NCBI RefSeq assembly: GCF_027887165.1
Contig: NC_077232.1
Coordinates: 16,689,255 to 16,753,254, forward strand
Source of the DNA: Monodelphis domestica
Lineage: Eukaryota; Chordata; Mammalia; Didelphimorphia; Didelphidae
Reading direction: 5' to 3'
DNA: 64,000 nucleotides
Notes under the pieces: generated by a model
Seen by the model: the letters and a program-made list of their open reading frames with translations, nothing else
Told to the model about the DNA's origin: nothing
Databases searched by the model: none
Program-made: the position numbers and the translations under genes
In this document: positions 22,096 through 31,986 of the stretch, piece after piece
Numbering within the stretch: the first letter of the stretch is position 1
Layout: every line of letters starts with the position of its first letter

Positions 22096-22301
22096 GGGGG
22101 CAGCTGGGTAGCTCAGTGGATTGAGAGTGAGGCATAGAGACAGGAGGTCCTGGGTTCAAATCTGACCTCAGATTCTTCCCAGCTGTGTGGTCCAGGGAAA
22201 ATCACTTAACTTCCATTGCCTTGCCCTGACCTCTCTTCTGGAGCCAATAGAACCAATACACTATATTGACTCTAAGACAGAAGGTAAGGATTAAAAAAAA
22301 A
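22096..22301 (+). repeat. Type-A SINE, left arm of inverted pair
   Basis: Complete copy: gggggcagctgggtagctca ... gacagaaggtaaggattaaa with A tail, directly abutting an opposite copy. Confidence 0.92.
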
Positions 22302-22495
22302 AATCCTTACTTTCTGCCTTCAAATCAATGCTAAGTATCTGTTCTAAGGTAGAAGAAAGGCAAGGGTTAGGCAATTAGGGTTCAGTGACTTGCCCAGGAT
22401 TGCACAGCTAGAAAGTGTCTGAGCACAATTTTGAACCTGGGACCTCCCATTTCTAGGTATGACACTCTATCCAGTGAGCCACTTAGTTGTCCCCC
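22302..22495 (-). repeat. Type-A SINE, right arm of inverted pair
   Basis: Complementary copy beginning 'aatccttactttctgccttc' and ending 'gccacttagttgtccccccc'. Tail-to-tail with the preceding SINE. Confidence 0.92.
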
Positions 22496-22928
22496 CCTTA
22501 CATTTTTAACTAAAGGAGGATTGTGGGTTGCAATAGCACCCTCCATTTTGATACCTCTGATCTAGATAGAACTTTGCCCATCCTATCCTTTTATAGCTGA
22601 TTTAGTTTAACCCAAATGCAAGACTTTATACATTTATGTAAAAAGTAGCCCAGAGAATATACCTGTGGGCTTACTCTCCCAGAACACATATGGAGAGCAA
22701 GTCAAATCCCCAGGGGGCAGCTACATTTCCCCCCTTGGCAATCTATGATACCAGTAAGACACTGGGGTATATTATATCGCAATCAGTTTAAGATCATATT
22801 CTGGCTTGTTTCTCAACAATATCAATGACCAGTGCCAGTTATTATCATACTTATATTATTATTTTTTTCATTTTAAATTTCCATTTTTATGGAAATTTCA
22901 TAAAATTTTAAAATTCCAAGACCCGACC
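22496..22928. other. Intergenic, nothing recognised
   Basis: No family recognised; includes a small palindromic 'tttccatttttatggaaatt' at about 22878. Confidence 0.4.
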
Positions 22929-23114
22929 TAGGGTCTTGGAATCAATACTGTGTATTGGCTCCAAGGCAGAAGAGTGGTAAGGACTAGGCAGACAATGGGG
23001 GTTAAGTGACTTGCCCAGGGTCACCCAGCTGGGAAGTGTCTGAGACCAGATTTGAACCTAGGACCTCCCCTCTCTAGGCTTGGCTCTCAATCCATTGAGC
23101 TACCCAGATGCCCC
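22929..23114 (-). repeat. Type-A SINE
   Basis: 'gtcttggaatcaatactgtg', 'gtgacttgcccagggtcacc', 'catccagatgcccc'-type end; near complete. Confidence 0.92.
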
Positions 23115-24590
23115 ACACTCACTTATATTATTGATTGAACCAGTATTAGTACCAAAATATCATCTAACCAATTGATTTCTTGTCCACATCGCTGATAACT
23201 ACTTAACAATTTTTACTGAGAAGAAACAGCAAACACAGACATCAACAACATTTTCCCCAATGCTGGAGGGCAAGCCTAGCACTTTGGTATCCCAGGAGAG
23301 TAGGCTCAAACTTAAAACAGTTGTTATTAAAGCTTGCTCCCCCCAAGTTCCTTTCCAAATGTGGCATGGTTGTGGGATGAGTCTCTCCCTTAATGCAGGG
23401 CAAGGTGTCTCAGTTCCTGGGCTGCATCTTTTTTGGGGGGGAACCCTTACCTTACTGTCTTAGGATGATTACTGTCAACATGGAATCGAGGAATCCCAAA
23501 CTTGTTATCTGGTGAGATCTGATGAACCCCAATTTTCAGGACTAGCTTGTAGATTGGAGACCCCAAAGCTTGTACTTGTTCCCTGTTCCCATGGGAACCT
23601 ACCCTGAAGGGAATCCCAAGCTAGCAGTTTCAGAATGAATGGGAGATCCTCAGGGAAATGACAGTCCTGGTTGGGTGGGATAAGCATATGCTAAGGACCC
23701 TCTTGTTTTAGGTAGTGTCCCCTATTGTATCAGAACCTTTCCCAGGAAGATCCACACCTGGGCAGGAAGCATCCTTCTGTATCCATTGTAAGCATCCCCT
23801 TCCCTTACACCTAGACTGTAGCTAGGATTCTTTTCCCAAGTTTGATTGTTTCCTGTCAGTGTAGTTTGAACTCTCCCATTTCCTTGTAGCTATGGTGATG
23901 TCAATCATCTTTCCCTGTCTCTGGACTCCCCAAATGGTATGTATAGAGGTTCCCCAAATTCTTTTGTTCCTCGGAGTCCATCCTGAGTCGGTGGCACTCC
24001 CAAGGGTCAGTGGCCAGAGCATCCAGACTCTGCAGTCTGTTGTCACATTTTTTTTTCCAGCTGTTAAGTGTTTTCAAATAGCAAGGTGTGTGTGAATTCT
24101 GGAGTAAAGAAATTTCATTTTAGGATGGTCAACTGCAGTCATTGAATTGTTGTAAATGACAAGAAATATTGGGGGAAAGGCATCGCTTTAAATAATAAGG
24201 AAACCCTGAACATTTTTAAACTGACCAACAAATTTCCTCTTTAGGAGCGGCTTTAGCCATAGGCCAAAGTGGTTTGAAGCAAAGCTAAGAGAAAGGCAAA
24301 CTTGGAGCCAAAAGTAAATTAGAGTTAAAAAACAAAGGAAAAAGAGAAGAAAATTGTCGAGGTATTCAGAGTTAAAGGTCATTTTTCTTAGTAATTAATC
24401 ATTCTTTTCTTAGTAACCCTAAGTTTTGTGTTTGAAGAAAAAATGTTACAGGTTTTAGTTTTTGAAAAAGTAAAAGGATCCTAGACCTGGATTTTTTGGA
24501 ATTTTTAAGGTAAATTTCCAGAGTGCAACCATTACAATAGATAATAAGTTTTTGTTTTAAAAGATCAGAGAATACTGATAACTAATTTTC
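23115..24590. other. Intergenic, nothing recognised
   Basis: About 1.5 kb with no gene or repeat family I can support. Short open frames look random. Confidence 0.4.
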
Positions 24591-24809
24591 CTTTTTTTTT
24601 TTAAACCCGTACCTTCTGTCTTGGAGTCTGTCTTGGAGCCATATACTGTGTATTGGCTCCAAGGCAGAAGAGTGGTAAGGGCTAGGCAATGGGGGTCAAG
24701 TGACTTGCCCAGGGTCACACAGCTGGGAAGTCTCTGAGGTCAAATTTGAACCCAGGACCTCCCATCTCTAGACCTGGCTCTCCATCCACTGAGCCACCCA
24801 GCTGCCCCC
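24591..24809 (-). repeat. Type-A SINE with small internal duplication
   Basis: Poly-T start, 'ctgtcttggagtctgtcttg' shows a short tandem duplication near the tail, then the full complementary SINE to 'gagccacccagctgccccct'. Confidence 0.92.
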
Positions 24810-25435
24810 TTCCTTTTTAAGTGGAGAGAACTAATGGTTTTGTGGGCATTGTTTCTGATGATCACTGGCACATGATTACTGATAGAGAAAGGAATTTCTC
24901 ACCTGGGAAACTCTTTTAAGAAATTTCTAGCAATGCCCTGTATTTTACACCCCAGTTCTGGAGTGTGGCTGAAGTGATTAAAATCTATTAAAGTTTTACC
25001 TCAAGACATTTCTTAGCAGCCAAAAGCCTGGACCAGATTTTCCTGCAGCCTAGAATCTGAAGGATTCCTGAAGATATGGAATACAGGTGAGTATTGTTTC
25101 TCGTCATTTTCATTGATTTTAAAAATATTTCTGTAGAAGACATAAAACTGGCCATTTTATTTCTCCTGAGCAAAGTCCCTTTAAGTAGAGAACCTAGACA
25201 GGACAGAGCTAGTCCCCAGATTGAGTTGAAGTGGGAAAGTTTAATAGGAGCATTTTACCTGGCTAAGAGGTTTGAAAGTAACACCTGCTCATTTGAGAAT
25301 TTGCAGCAGAGATTCCAGAGTGATGTGTTATCTTAAAGTAGTATCAGAAGTTTAGAGTGAAATGATGGAGCCTAAAGATAGTTGTAGTTAAAGGGGAATG
25401 AAAACAATCTCAAAATCCCTCGCATATCAGCCTCC
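24810..25435. other. Intergenic, nothing recognised
   Basis: No gene or family recognised. Confidence 0.4.
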
Positions 25436-25822
25436 CCAAAGGGGTGTGTGTGAGGTTTTAATTCCTTGGGTTTGGGAAGGATACCTTTTCCAAGAATGCA
25501 AGACTCAAAAGTAAAGAGAGAGGTTTATTAGTAATGTTGAATTTTTGGCCAGGGAGACAGCATGAGTGGAGCAACCTGAGAGGATGCATCTAGAATGCCT
25601 CCATTCTGGGGTTTTTATATTCTACAGCAGTGGGGACTTGACTCTGGAGGAGGTTAGCTGGAGGGCTTGGGGGTGGTTCTCTTGATTTGGAGGATGAATG
25701 AATGAGGTGTGTCTCTTTGTCCTTCTCAATTCAATGGGGCAAATCTTTCAAGGTCAGGTGTTTTGGGTTGGGAGTCAGGAGGGCCTAATGCCTGAGTTTC
25801 TGAGGGTACAATGCCCTTGACA
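25436..25822 (-). mobile_element. LTR fossil (type C), copy 1
   Basis: Homologous to 26145-26516: shared 'aatgcaagact', 'gtttattagtaatgttg', 'aaggtcag.tgttttgg.ttgggagtca' and outer end 'gggtacaatgccc.tgaca'. AATAAA is readable on the minus strand. Left boundary diverged; no target duplication seen. Confidence 0.65.
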
Positions 25823-25837
25823 TTTCCCAATTACATT

Positions 25838-26035
25838 ATTTTTAACCCTTACTTTCCATCTTATAATCTATACAATGTTTTGGTTCCAAGGCAGAAGAGT
25901 GGTAAGGGCTAGGCAATGGGGGTTGAGTGACTTTGCTCAGGGTCACACAGCTGGGAAGTGTCTGAAATCAGATTTGAACCCAGCACCTCCTATCTCTAGA
26001 TTTGGGTCTCCATCCACTGAGTCACCCAGTTCCCT
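25838..26035 (-). repeat. Type-A SINE
   Basis: Complementary copy with 'tggtaagggctaggcaatgg', 'cagggtcacacagctgggaa', 'agatttgaacccagcacctc'. Confidence 0.9.
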
Positions 26036-26144
26036 CCCCAATTACATTTTAATCGAGTTCCAGAGGCACTCAGGATTGTGGTTTGCTATGTTTGACCCAT
26101 TTGAACTAGTATATCTTACTCCATCTAATGCACAAAAATATGAT

Positions 26145-26516
26145 TGTTGTGGGGTGTAAATGTGTACCCCTGGGGTTCGGGACGGATACCTTTTGCAAGA
26201 ATGCAAGACTCCAAATTTAGCTTAAAAGTAAAGAGAGATTTATTAGTAATGTTGCATTTTTGGCAAGCAAGACAGCATAGAGGCATTGGGGAGCTCCCCA
26301 TGAAGACTTGATTCTGGGGCAAGGGGTTGGGGAGGAGTTTTCCCTGAAGGCATGGGGTTGGTTCTTATGATTTGGATCAATGGGACAATCAAAGGAGGAT
26401 AATCCTCTCAAGGTCAGATGTTTTGGGGTTGGGAGTCAGAGGCTGGGTATAAGGGAGCAAAGGAATTTCCCTGATAATAGTTTGTCTGAGTTTCTAGGGG
26501 TACAATGCCCATGACA
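26145..26516 (-). mobile_element. Solo LTR fossil (type C), copy 2, 372 bp
   Basis: Ends TGTTGTGG...CATGACA, i.e. TG...CA on both strands, flanked by a 4-bp duplication TGAT (26141-26144 and 26517-26520). Minus-strand AATAAA in the R region. Not joined to internal retroviral sequence. Confidence 0.7.
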
Positions 26517-26524
26517 TGATCATG

Positions 26525-27084
26525 GCCTTTCTTTTCTAAGAAATACATTTTATTGATGTCCTTTTGGTTGTTTCATATCACCAAAAATTTCTCCAGTCCC
26601 TCTCCTTCCCCTCCCAGATATATGTTTTTATATCTACAAGTAGGTACAAAAAAACATCAATTATGCATACATGTATATGCATACACTAAATATATCCAAA
26701 AGGTCTGAAAATATGTGTAGTATAATACCTTGGGGCCCACCCACCTCTGCAAAGAGGTAGGGTTGGAGAGTCTTCTGCTCTTTCTTCTTTAGAGTCATCC
26801 TTGTTCTTTGTAATTCTGAAACATCAACTTTTGATTTTTTGGTAGTGTATGAGGTGGTTGATCTTTATAGATTATTGATTATTTATATTATTATTTCCTC
26901 ATCCACAGTAGTTGTCCTTTCTATTGGTGGTATGGCAATCACCATATTTATTGCATGTTGTTTTCTTGGCTCTGCTTACTTCATTCTGCATCAATTTATG
27001 TGAATCTTTCCACCCTTTTCTGTCTCTATCATAACAATGATTTCTTATAGGAGTCAAATTACTTTATATTCACATGCTGAGTCA
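26525..27084 (-). repeat. Old L1, 3' region (left part of split copy)
   Basis: Complement of an old L1 3' end: 'cttttctaagaaatacattt' near the tail, 'cttggctctgcttacttcat', 'tctgcatcaatttatgtgaa', 'cataacaatgatttcttata'. Interrupted at 27085 by the LTR and resuming at 27672. Confidence 0.65.
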
Positions 27085-27667
27085 TGTGAATTTTAAAAGT
27101 CTCCATCTTGGTCTAGCACCCAAAAATTGTGCACACCCACCTACACGGGCATGCGCTAGTCAATGACTAATCAGAAATAACTAACTGCCCACCTGGGCTG
27201 TCCTAAGCCAAGCTAGAGCCAACCATTGGATTTGTGAGACACAGGAAGAGAGGTAGGGAACAGCCTCTGGGATTGGCGGAACTTCCTGTGGAGAGAGCTA
27301 GGGGGAGTGGGTGTTAGGAGCTTGGAGAGAGAGGACGCCCGCAGACAGCTTTCCTTCAGATCGGTCACGTGAGTTAAGGACTGGTTCTTTCCACCTGGGC
27401 CTTTAGGCCTAAACTCCCTCTGCCTTGGTCAGAGGTTGAGTAGCCTCTTTCCCTTTTCTCTTCTCTCCTTCTCTCCCTAACCTTTTCCCTACTCCCAGTG
27501 TGATTAAACCTCCATAAACCTCATTCTGACTTGAGTGTTTCATTTTAGGAATTTCATAAGTAAATTCCTTGGCGGCCATTGTTAATATTATATAAATCTT
27601 GTAGCCACATTTGTAACCATTACTATATTATAACCTTCTCCCAGAAGCCTTAAATTTCCCCATTACA
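27085..27667 (+). mobile_element. Solo LTR fossil (type A), complete sister copy, 583 bp
   Basis: TGTGAATTTT...CCCCATTACA with 4-bp target duplication GTCA (27081-27084 and 27668-27671). ATTAAA signal at about 27502, then 'gacttgagtgtttcatttta' (GT-rich downstream element) and U5. Homologous to the LTR split by the young L1. ERV class I-like by its 4-bp duplication; old. Confidence 0.75.
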
Positions 27668-27671
27668 GTCA

Positions 27672-27831
27672 TTAACATTGACTTTGTTCCCAATTCTTTG
27701 ATTTCACAAAGACTTGTTACACATATTTTTACATATAAGGACTTTCTTCTTATCAATGACCTCCTTGAGGTAGAAGTTTAGTAACAGACAAAATAATTTT
27801 GAATAGTATATGGCTCCCTAAGGTTACCTAG
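27672..27831 (-). repeat. Old L1 (right part of split copy)
   Basis: 'cacatatttttacatataag', 'gactttcttcttatcaatga', 'ccttgaggtagaagtttagt' is the complement of an L1 ORF2 end region ('tgtacatataggaccttt..ctccttggggtata'). Confidence 0.6.
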
Positions 27832-28450
27832 TTGGCGTTCAAAGCCTCTCATAACCTAGTCCCTTTCGACCTTTCTAGTCTTTCTGATCCAGTTGTATTG
27901 GTCTCCCAGTTGATTCATAAACAAAACATTCCATCTCTTGGCTTCTCTGGCTGCCTGAAACACCTTCCCTCTTCAATTCTTCCTGATTTTCTGGGTTAAA
28001 ACCCCAACTAAAATTTCATATTTGAAAGGAAGCCTTTCCCAACCCTTAATTCTAGTGCCTTCCTTCCATTAATTTTTTCTTATTTATCCTATAGATAGCT
28101 TGTTTGTAAAAGCAACTAAGTCACATAGTGGATAGAGTGCAGACTGGTTTCAGATAGTTACTAGCTGTGTGACCCTGGGCAAGTCATTTAGAACTGTTTG
28201 CCTCAGTTTCCTCATCTATCCAATGAGACTAGAGAAAGAAATAGCAAACCATTAAAGTACCTTTGCAAAGAAAAACCAAAATGGGGTCAGGGCACAACTG
28301 AAGCAACTTAACAAGCTTGTTTGTATACAATTGTTTACAAATCTTCTCTCATATTAGATTTTAAGCTCCTTGAACTCAAGAATGGTCTTTTACCTCTTTT
28401 TGTATTACAAGCACTGGCACATAGTAGATGCTCAATAATTGTTTACAGAT
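27832..28450 (+). repeat. L2 LINE 3' end, split by a SINE
   Basis: 'caaagcctctcataacctag', 'gaaaggaagcctttcccaac', then after the SINE 'ttttaagctccttgaactca', 'agcactggcacatagtagat', 'gctcaataattgtttac'. Interrupted at 28097-28325. Confidence 0.8.
28109..28313 (+). repeat. RTE-tailed SINE with 12-bp target duplication
   Basis: 'ttactagctgtgtgaccctg', 'tgcctcagtttcctcatcta', tail 'aaatggggtcagggcacaac'. Flanked by agcttgtttgta at 28097-28108 and 28314-28325, which shows the insertion in the L2 cleanly. Confidence 0.9.
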
Positions 28451-28609
28451 TGATCTATTAGAGGAAGCTTGCAATATTATAGTTTGGATGCCCCCAGGGC
28501 AATATCATTCATTACAAGAACATGTGGATGACTTCATCATCTCTTCAATTTGAACTCTGTACTGGATCTTCTCCATCACAGAAGTGAACAACTTTGACAT
28601 GCCCTACTA

Positions 28610-29340
28610 CCTTTTTTTACCATTAATAGTCAGAGGGCCAATGATAAGGTTTAGCTCTGTTTTTATATCTTCTAAGGAATCTTGAGTAATATTTATGTGT
28701 GGATGTATGGATGGGAGACAATTGTTGGATATGACATCCCGGTACAGGTGGGCTATAAAGAGCTGGTCAGAATTCAAGAGATGAAGAGAGGCTATTATAT
28801 GCATGGAGAAGAATGTGAGCCAAAGTCCTAAGGCACAGTTAGTTTGACCAGTTTGGCTGGAGCATAAAGTAGTCCAAGTAGTCCAAAGTAGCACATGAGA
28901 AAGACAAATCATTTGTACCTCTAGATTGTAGAGAGAAGATAAGGCAGTTTGTTTACTCTGGAGGCAATAGGGAAACAGAGAACATTTCTGATCAGAGGAA
29001 TGATATGACCGACCACATAATGGAAGATTATTGTGGCAAGAGAAGGAAGAATGGCTTGGAAGAACCAGAGAGAGGAAGCAGGAAGACATTTTAGAATCTA
29101 CTGCAGTAGGATGAGTGTGGTAATGAAGCTCTTTCAAGAGCAGTAGTAAGAACAGACAAGAGGAAATAGGAAAATGGAGACAAGATAATCAAGCAGATGT
29201 GAGATGAGAGACAGGGAAGAATCAAAAAATCATCCACCGGTTTATCACACAGGAAGCTGATGAAGGACGTTGTCACCGTCAGAATTAGTAAAGTCAGAAA
29301 AAGAAGGTTGATGAGTGGAGTATAAGGAGCCTGAGTCAAG
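28610..29340 (-). repeat. L2 LINE fragment, long
   Basis: 'gcaatagggaaacagagaac', 'atttctgatcagaggaatga', 'agcaggaagacattttagaa', 'tctactgcagtaggatgagt' is the complementary L2 ORF2 pattern also seen at 50870-51815. Confidence 0.55.
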
Positions 29341-29594
29341 ATATCTCAAAGTATCAGAGGGCCATCAAGGTGAAGTCTTGGGACCATCTGAGCAGAATAG
29401 GGAGGCATAAAAAAGCAGCTGGGTTGGATTCCTGGCTTTCCAATTGAGTTGTGTGAGTCTGACCCATAATTATGGAGCTTGACCTGTTCCAAAGGATATG
29501 TATGTAATAAATATCTGCTGAATGAGCGACTGTCAGAATTTACAAGACTGAGATCTTTGAAGATGGTGACTATTTCTGATTTCATCTTCCTAAT

Positions 29595-29745
29595 CACAAT
29601 AACTCACAATTCTAGAGGGCTTTAAACTTTACAAAAGACTTACAGTGAGGCAGGAAGTACCAAGACTTTTATCCTCATTTAGCAGATGAGCAAACTGAAG
29701 CTTGGAAAGTTTAATTAACTTGCTTATTATTCAAGTCACCCATAA
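29595..29745 (-). repeat. MIR SINE fragment
   Basis: 'gggctttaaactttacaaaa', 'ttatcctcatttagcagatg', 'agcaaactgaagcttggaaa' is complementary MIR. Confidence 0.7.
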
Positions 29746-30119
29746 AGAACAAGGCATGGAAAACAGATTTTCAGACAACAAATCACAACCCTAACATACA
29801 CTCGGGGAAATTCATTTGGAGTTTTTCAGTCTTCTCTGCAGACAGTGCTGATGTTGTTACTGCTTAAATCGTTCTCCTGGTTCTGCTCACTTCCCAATGG
29901 ATCAGTCCACACAAGTCTTCTCACCTTTTTCTGAAACTGTTCCCTTCGTGATAATCTTTTGTTGAATAGAGGGATAAATGAATGGAATTTGAGTTAACCA
30001 GAATGGGCCGGCTCTGCCCCTGGAACCTCAATTCTTCGTTAAATAGAACTGTCCTGGGAGCGAGGGTGGAGGATGCTTCATGGAGGAGTGAAGGGCCTTG
30101 AATGAAAGGGTAAAAGCTG
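29746..30119. other. Intergenic, nothing recognised, next to promoter
   Basis: AT-richer sequence directly before the GC rise at about 30120. No family or gene recognised. Confidence 0.4.
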
Positions 30120-30432
30120 GAAGGGGAGAAGGGGGAGAAATTGGCCCGGGGTGGGGCGGGAGGGGAGTTGGGCGGGGCACGCAGGCGCATAGGGACGTGG
30201 GAGACAGCAGGAGGTAAAACTCTGGTCTGGGGACAGGCCTTGCCCATGCCTGCATATCTGTGGGTCCTGAAAGCTTGCATCTTCTCCCCGAAAACCAGGT
30301 GTTTAAAACCCCAACCTGTATCTGAAGATCCTGAAGCCCGGCGTGGGCAGGGACTCCTCCTGGGTTTCCATCCGAGACAAGAGTAAAGAGAAAGTAGACA
30401 GAATCTGAGACAAGAGGCCCGGCCCCTGCACT

Positions 30433-30442
30433 GCGCCTGCGC
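30433..30442. promoter_or_regulatory. NRF1-like site
   Basis: GCGCCTGCGC matches the NRF1 consensus palindrome. A weaker related word in the other orientation (GCAGGCGCA) lies at about 30181-30189. Both are upstream of the CCAAT cluster and may mark an upstream or divergent start. Confidence 0.5.
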
Positions 30443-30541
30443 CAACCCTGCAGCTGCTGCTTTCTCCCCCCTTCTCGCCCCTTTCCATCCTCACCCCCCC
30501 ATCCTAAGGAGACCACGCCCACAACCCTGTTCCCGGCATGG

Positions 30542-31160
30542 ATTGGCTGCTCCAGAACCCAGAGCCACCATTGGTCAGCATCAAAAGGCCCAGTCTTTCA
30601 GGCTCTGGGAGCCAGTAATCTTTCTGGGTTCCGAAGTCCCGCCTCTCCCTTCACTACAAGGGTCCCCTTCAGCGCTTGGCTTCAGAAACGCCTCTTTGGT
30701 GCCTACTGAGTGGCTATGGCATCGACCACTAGAAAGTGAAGAAGTCGAAAGGTTCCTACCTATCAGGATCTTGATTGGCTCAAGACTGTTAAAGTAAACC
30801 AGAGCAGGAGCCGAACAACCAATCGGCGAGGGCGGAAGAGGGTATGAGGAAGGAGTGATGGAACGGGGTGACGTGGCAGTGACGGAGACATAAACTAAAA
30901 CGAATGGCGGAAGCCAGGGCCAATCACTTACGCAGCTGGTTGGGCCCGCTCCCTCTTCCTCTGTGGGTATGGAAGATTTCCAACCCCCAGGACCAATGAA
31001 CCACGGCCTGGGTCTGATTGGCTTCCCTGCCACCCAATCTGCAAAATCTCTGGCGGAAGTGTCCCACCCAGGTGTACTTTGGGGTGGGGCTATTTGACCA
31101 GCCTGGGCAAGGCACCAATGGCAAGAAGCCACTGGCCGAGGGGCGGCTGTACGAACCAAT
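30542..31160. promoter_or_regulatory. Cluster of ten CCAAT boxes with three ETS-like sites
   Basis: CCAAT or its complement ATTGG occurs at 30542, 30570, 30774, 30819, 30920, 30993, 31017, 31034, 31115 and 31156. GGCGGAAG words occur at 30831, 30906 and 31052, each within about 20 bases of a CCAAT. CCAAT is the NF-Y core and GGCGGAAG resembles a GABP/ETS core. Which are bound is unknown. Confidence 0.65.
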
Positions 31161-31331
31161 GGGTGGCCTCCATCGCGGCGGCTGGTCCCGCCTCCCGGCC
31201 GCTGGACAGGCGGGGCGTGGACGTTGCGCGGTGGCCGCTGCTGCGCTTGCTGTGTGTGTGTGAGAGACAAGGAGGGAGTCCGGGTGCTACCGCTGCTGCT
31301 TCGTGGCCTCCGGGGCCGGTGTCTGGGGGTG

Positions 31332-31711
31332 ATGGCGGCGACCGAGCTGCGGGGAGTGGTGGGGCCCGGCCCGGCTATGGGTGCTGCGCCGGGCGGCGGA
31401 GGCTCGGGATCGGCCGCGACGGGAGGAGGAGGACGCGGCGACTCCGGGCCCGGGCCCGGAATAGCGCCGGGCCCCACGGCGGTCGCTTCTGGAGGAGGCC
31501 CGGGACCGGGGCCGGGCCCCACGGCCACGGCTGGGGGAGGGTCGGCGGCCGGTCCCGCCCCTGCTCCGCCCACGGGGGGTTCGGGCGGCGGGACCGGGGG
31601 CTCAGGCTCCGGCTCGGCCCGGGAGGGCTGGCTCTTCAAATGGACCAATTACATCAAGGGCTACCAGCGACGGTGGTTCGTGTTGAGCAACGGGCTCCTC
31701 AGCTACTACAG
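31332..31711 (+). CDS. OSBP: OSBP exon 1 (residues 1-126 plus part of 127)
   Basis: The start ATG at 31332 has a good Kozak context (G at -3, G at +4) and begins MAATELRG, as in human. The frame is open further upstream, but the conserved MAATELRG start decides. Residues 1-96 are low-complexity Gly/Ala/Pro with a few acidic and polar breaks. REGWLFKW at 97-104 opens the PH domain, and [12 protein letters not shown] at 110-121 is the beta-strand 2-3 region that binds phosphoinositide. The donor gtcagt starts at 31712 and splits the Arg127 codon after two bases. A second Met at residue 18 is unlikely to be the start. Confidence 0.97.
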
Positions 31712-31955
31712 GTCAGTCCGGCGCCTGAACTCGGCGTTCAGGGCCCCCGCCAGCCGAGCAAGCTTCGGCCCAACCTCTTCCCCTCCCCCGTCCCCGCCCC
31801 CGCTTTACCAAGAGGGAGGGGGAGGGAAACTGAGGCCCTGGCCAAACCAAGGTCATGAAGGCAGGAAATAGGTGGCCGAGGTGAGATGCCACGTCTGACA
31901 TCTGTCCCCTGCCCTAAGAACCGCTGTATTGACTTTGACTAGTACGGACATACAG

Positions 31956-31986
<31 letters not shown>

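Larger units (their letters stand above)
30120..31331 (+). promoter_or_regulatory. OSBP: OSBP promoter / CpG-rich region and 5' UTR
   Basis: GC content rises sharply at about 30120 and stays high into exon 1. The region contains GC boxes near 30150-30180, NRF1-like sites, ten CCAAT pentamers and three GGCGGAAG (ETS-like) words. No TATA box is placed near the likely start. The pattern is that of a housekeeping CpG-island promoter with dispersed initiation. The TSS is not determinable from sequence alone; the 5' UTR probably includes at least the last 100-200 bases before 31332. Confidence 0.8.

Noticed and set aside
22096-22301. tRNA gene from the tRNA-like head of type-A SINEs
   Set aside because: The SINE heads do not fold into a complete cloverleaf with intact arms and continue into the SINE body and tail; they are tRNA-derived, not tRNA genes.
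28607-29137. 176-codon minus-strand open frame
   Set aside because: Falls in a region with complementary L2 pattern; no host protein similarity recognised.
1-30000. Search for PATL1, the neighbour upstream of OSBP in human
   Set aside because: No PATL1 exon or 3' UTR sequence could be recognised; it may lie further left than the window.
30581-31648. Long proline-rich open frame (355 codons) on the minus strand across the OSBP promoter and exon 1
   Set aside because: It is the antisense of the GC-rich exon 1 and promoter; low-complexity Pro/Gly/Arg composition, no domain, and stop codons are rare by base composition alone.
31079-31858. Alternative plus-strand frame of 259 codons over exon 1
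   Set aside because: Arg/Gly/Pro shadow frame of OSBP exon 1; it runs through the real donor into intron 1 and has no conserved features.
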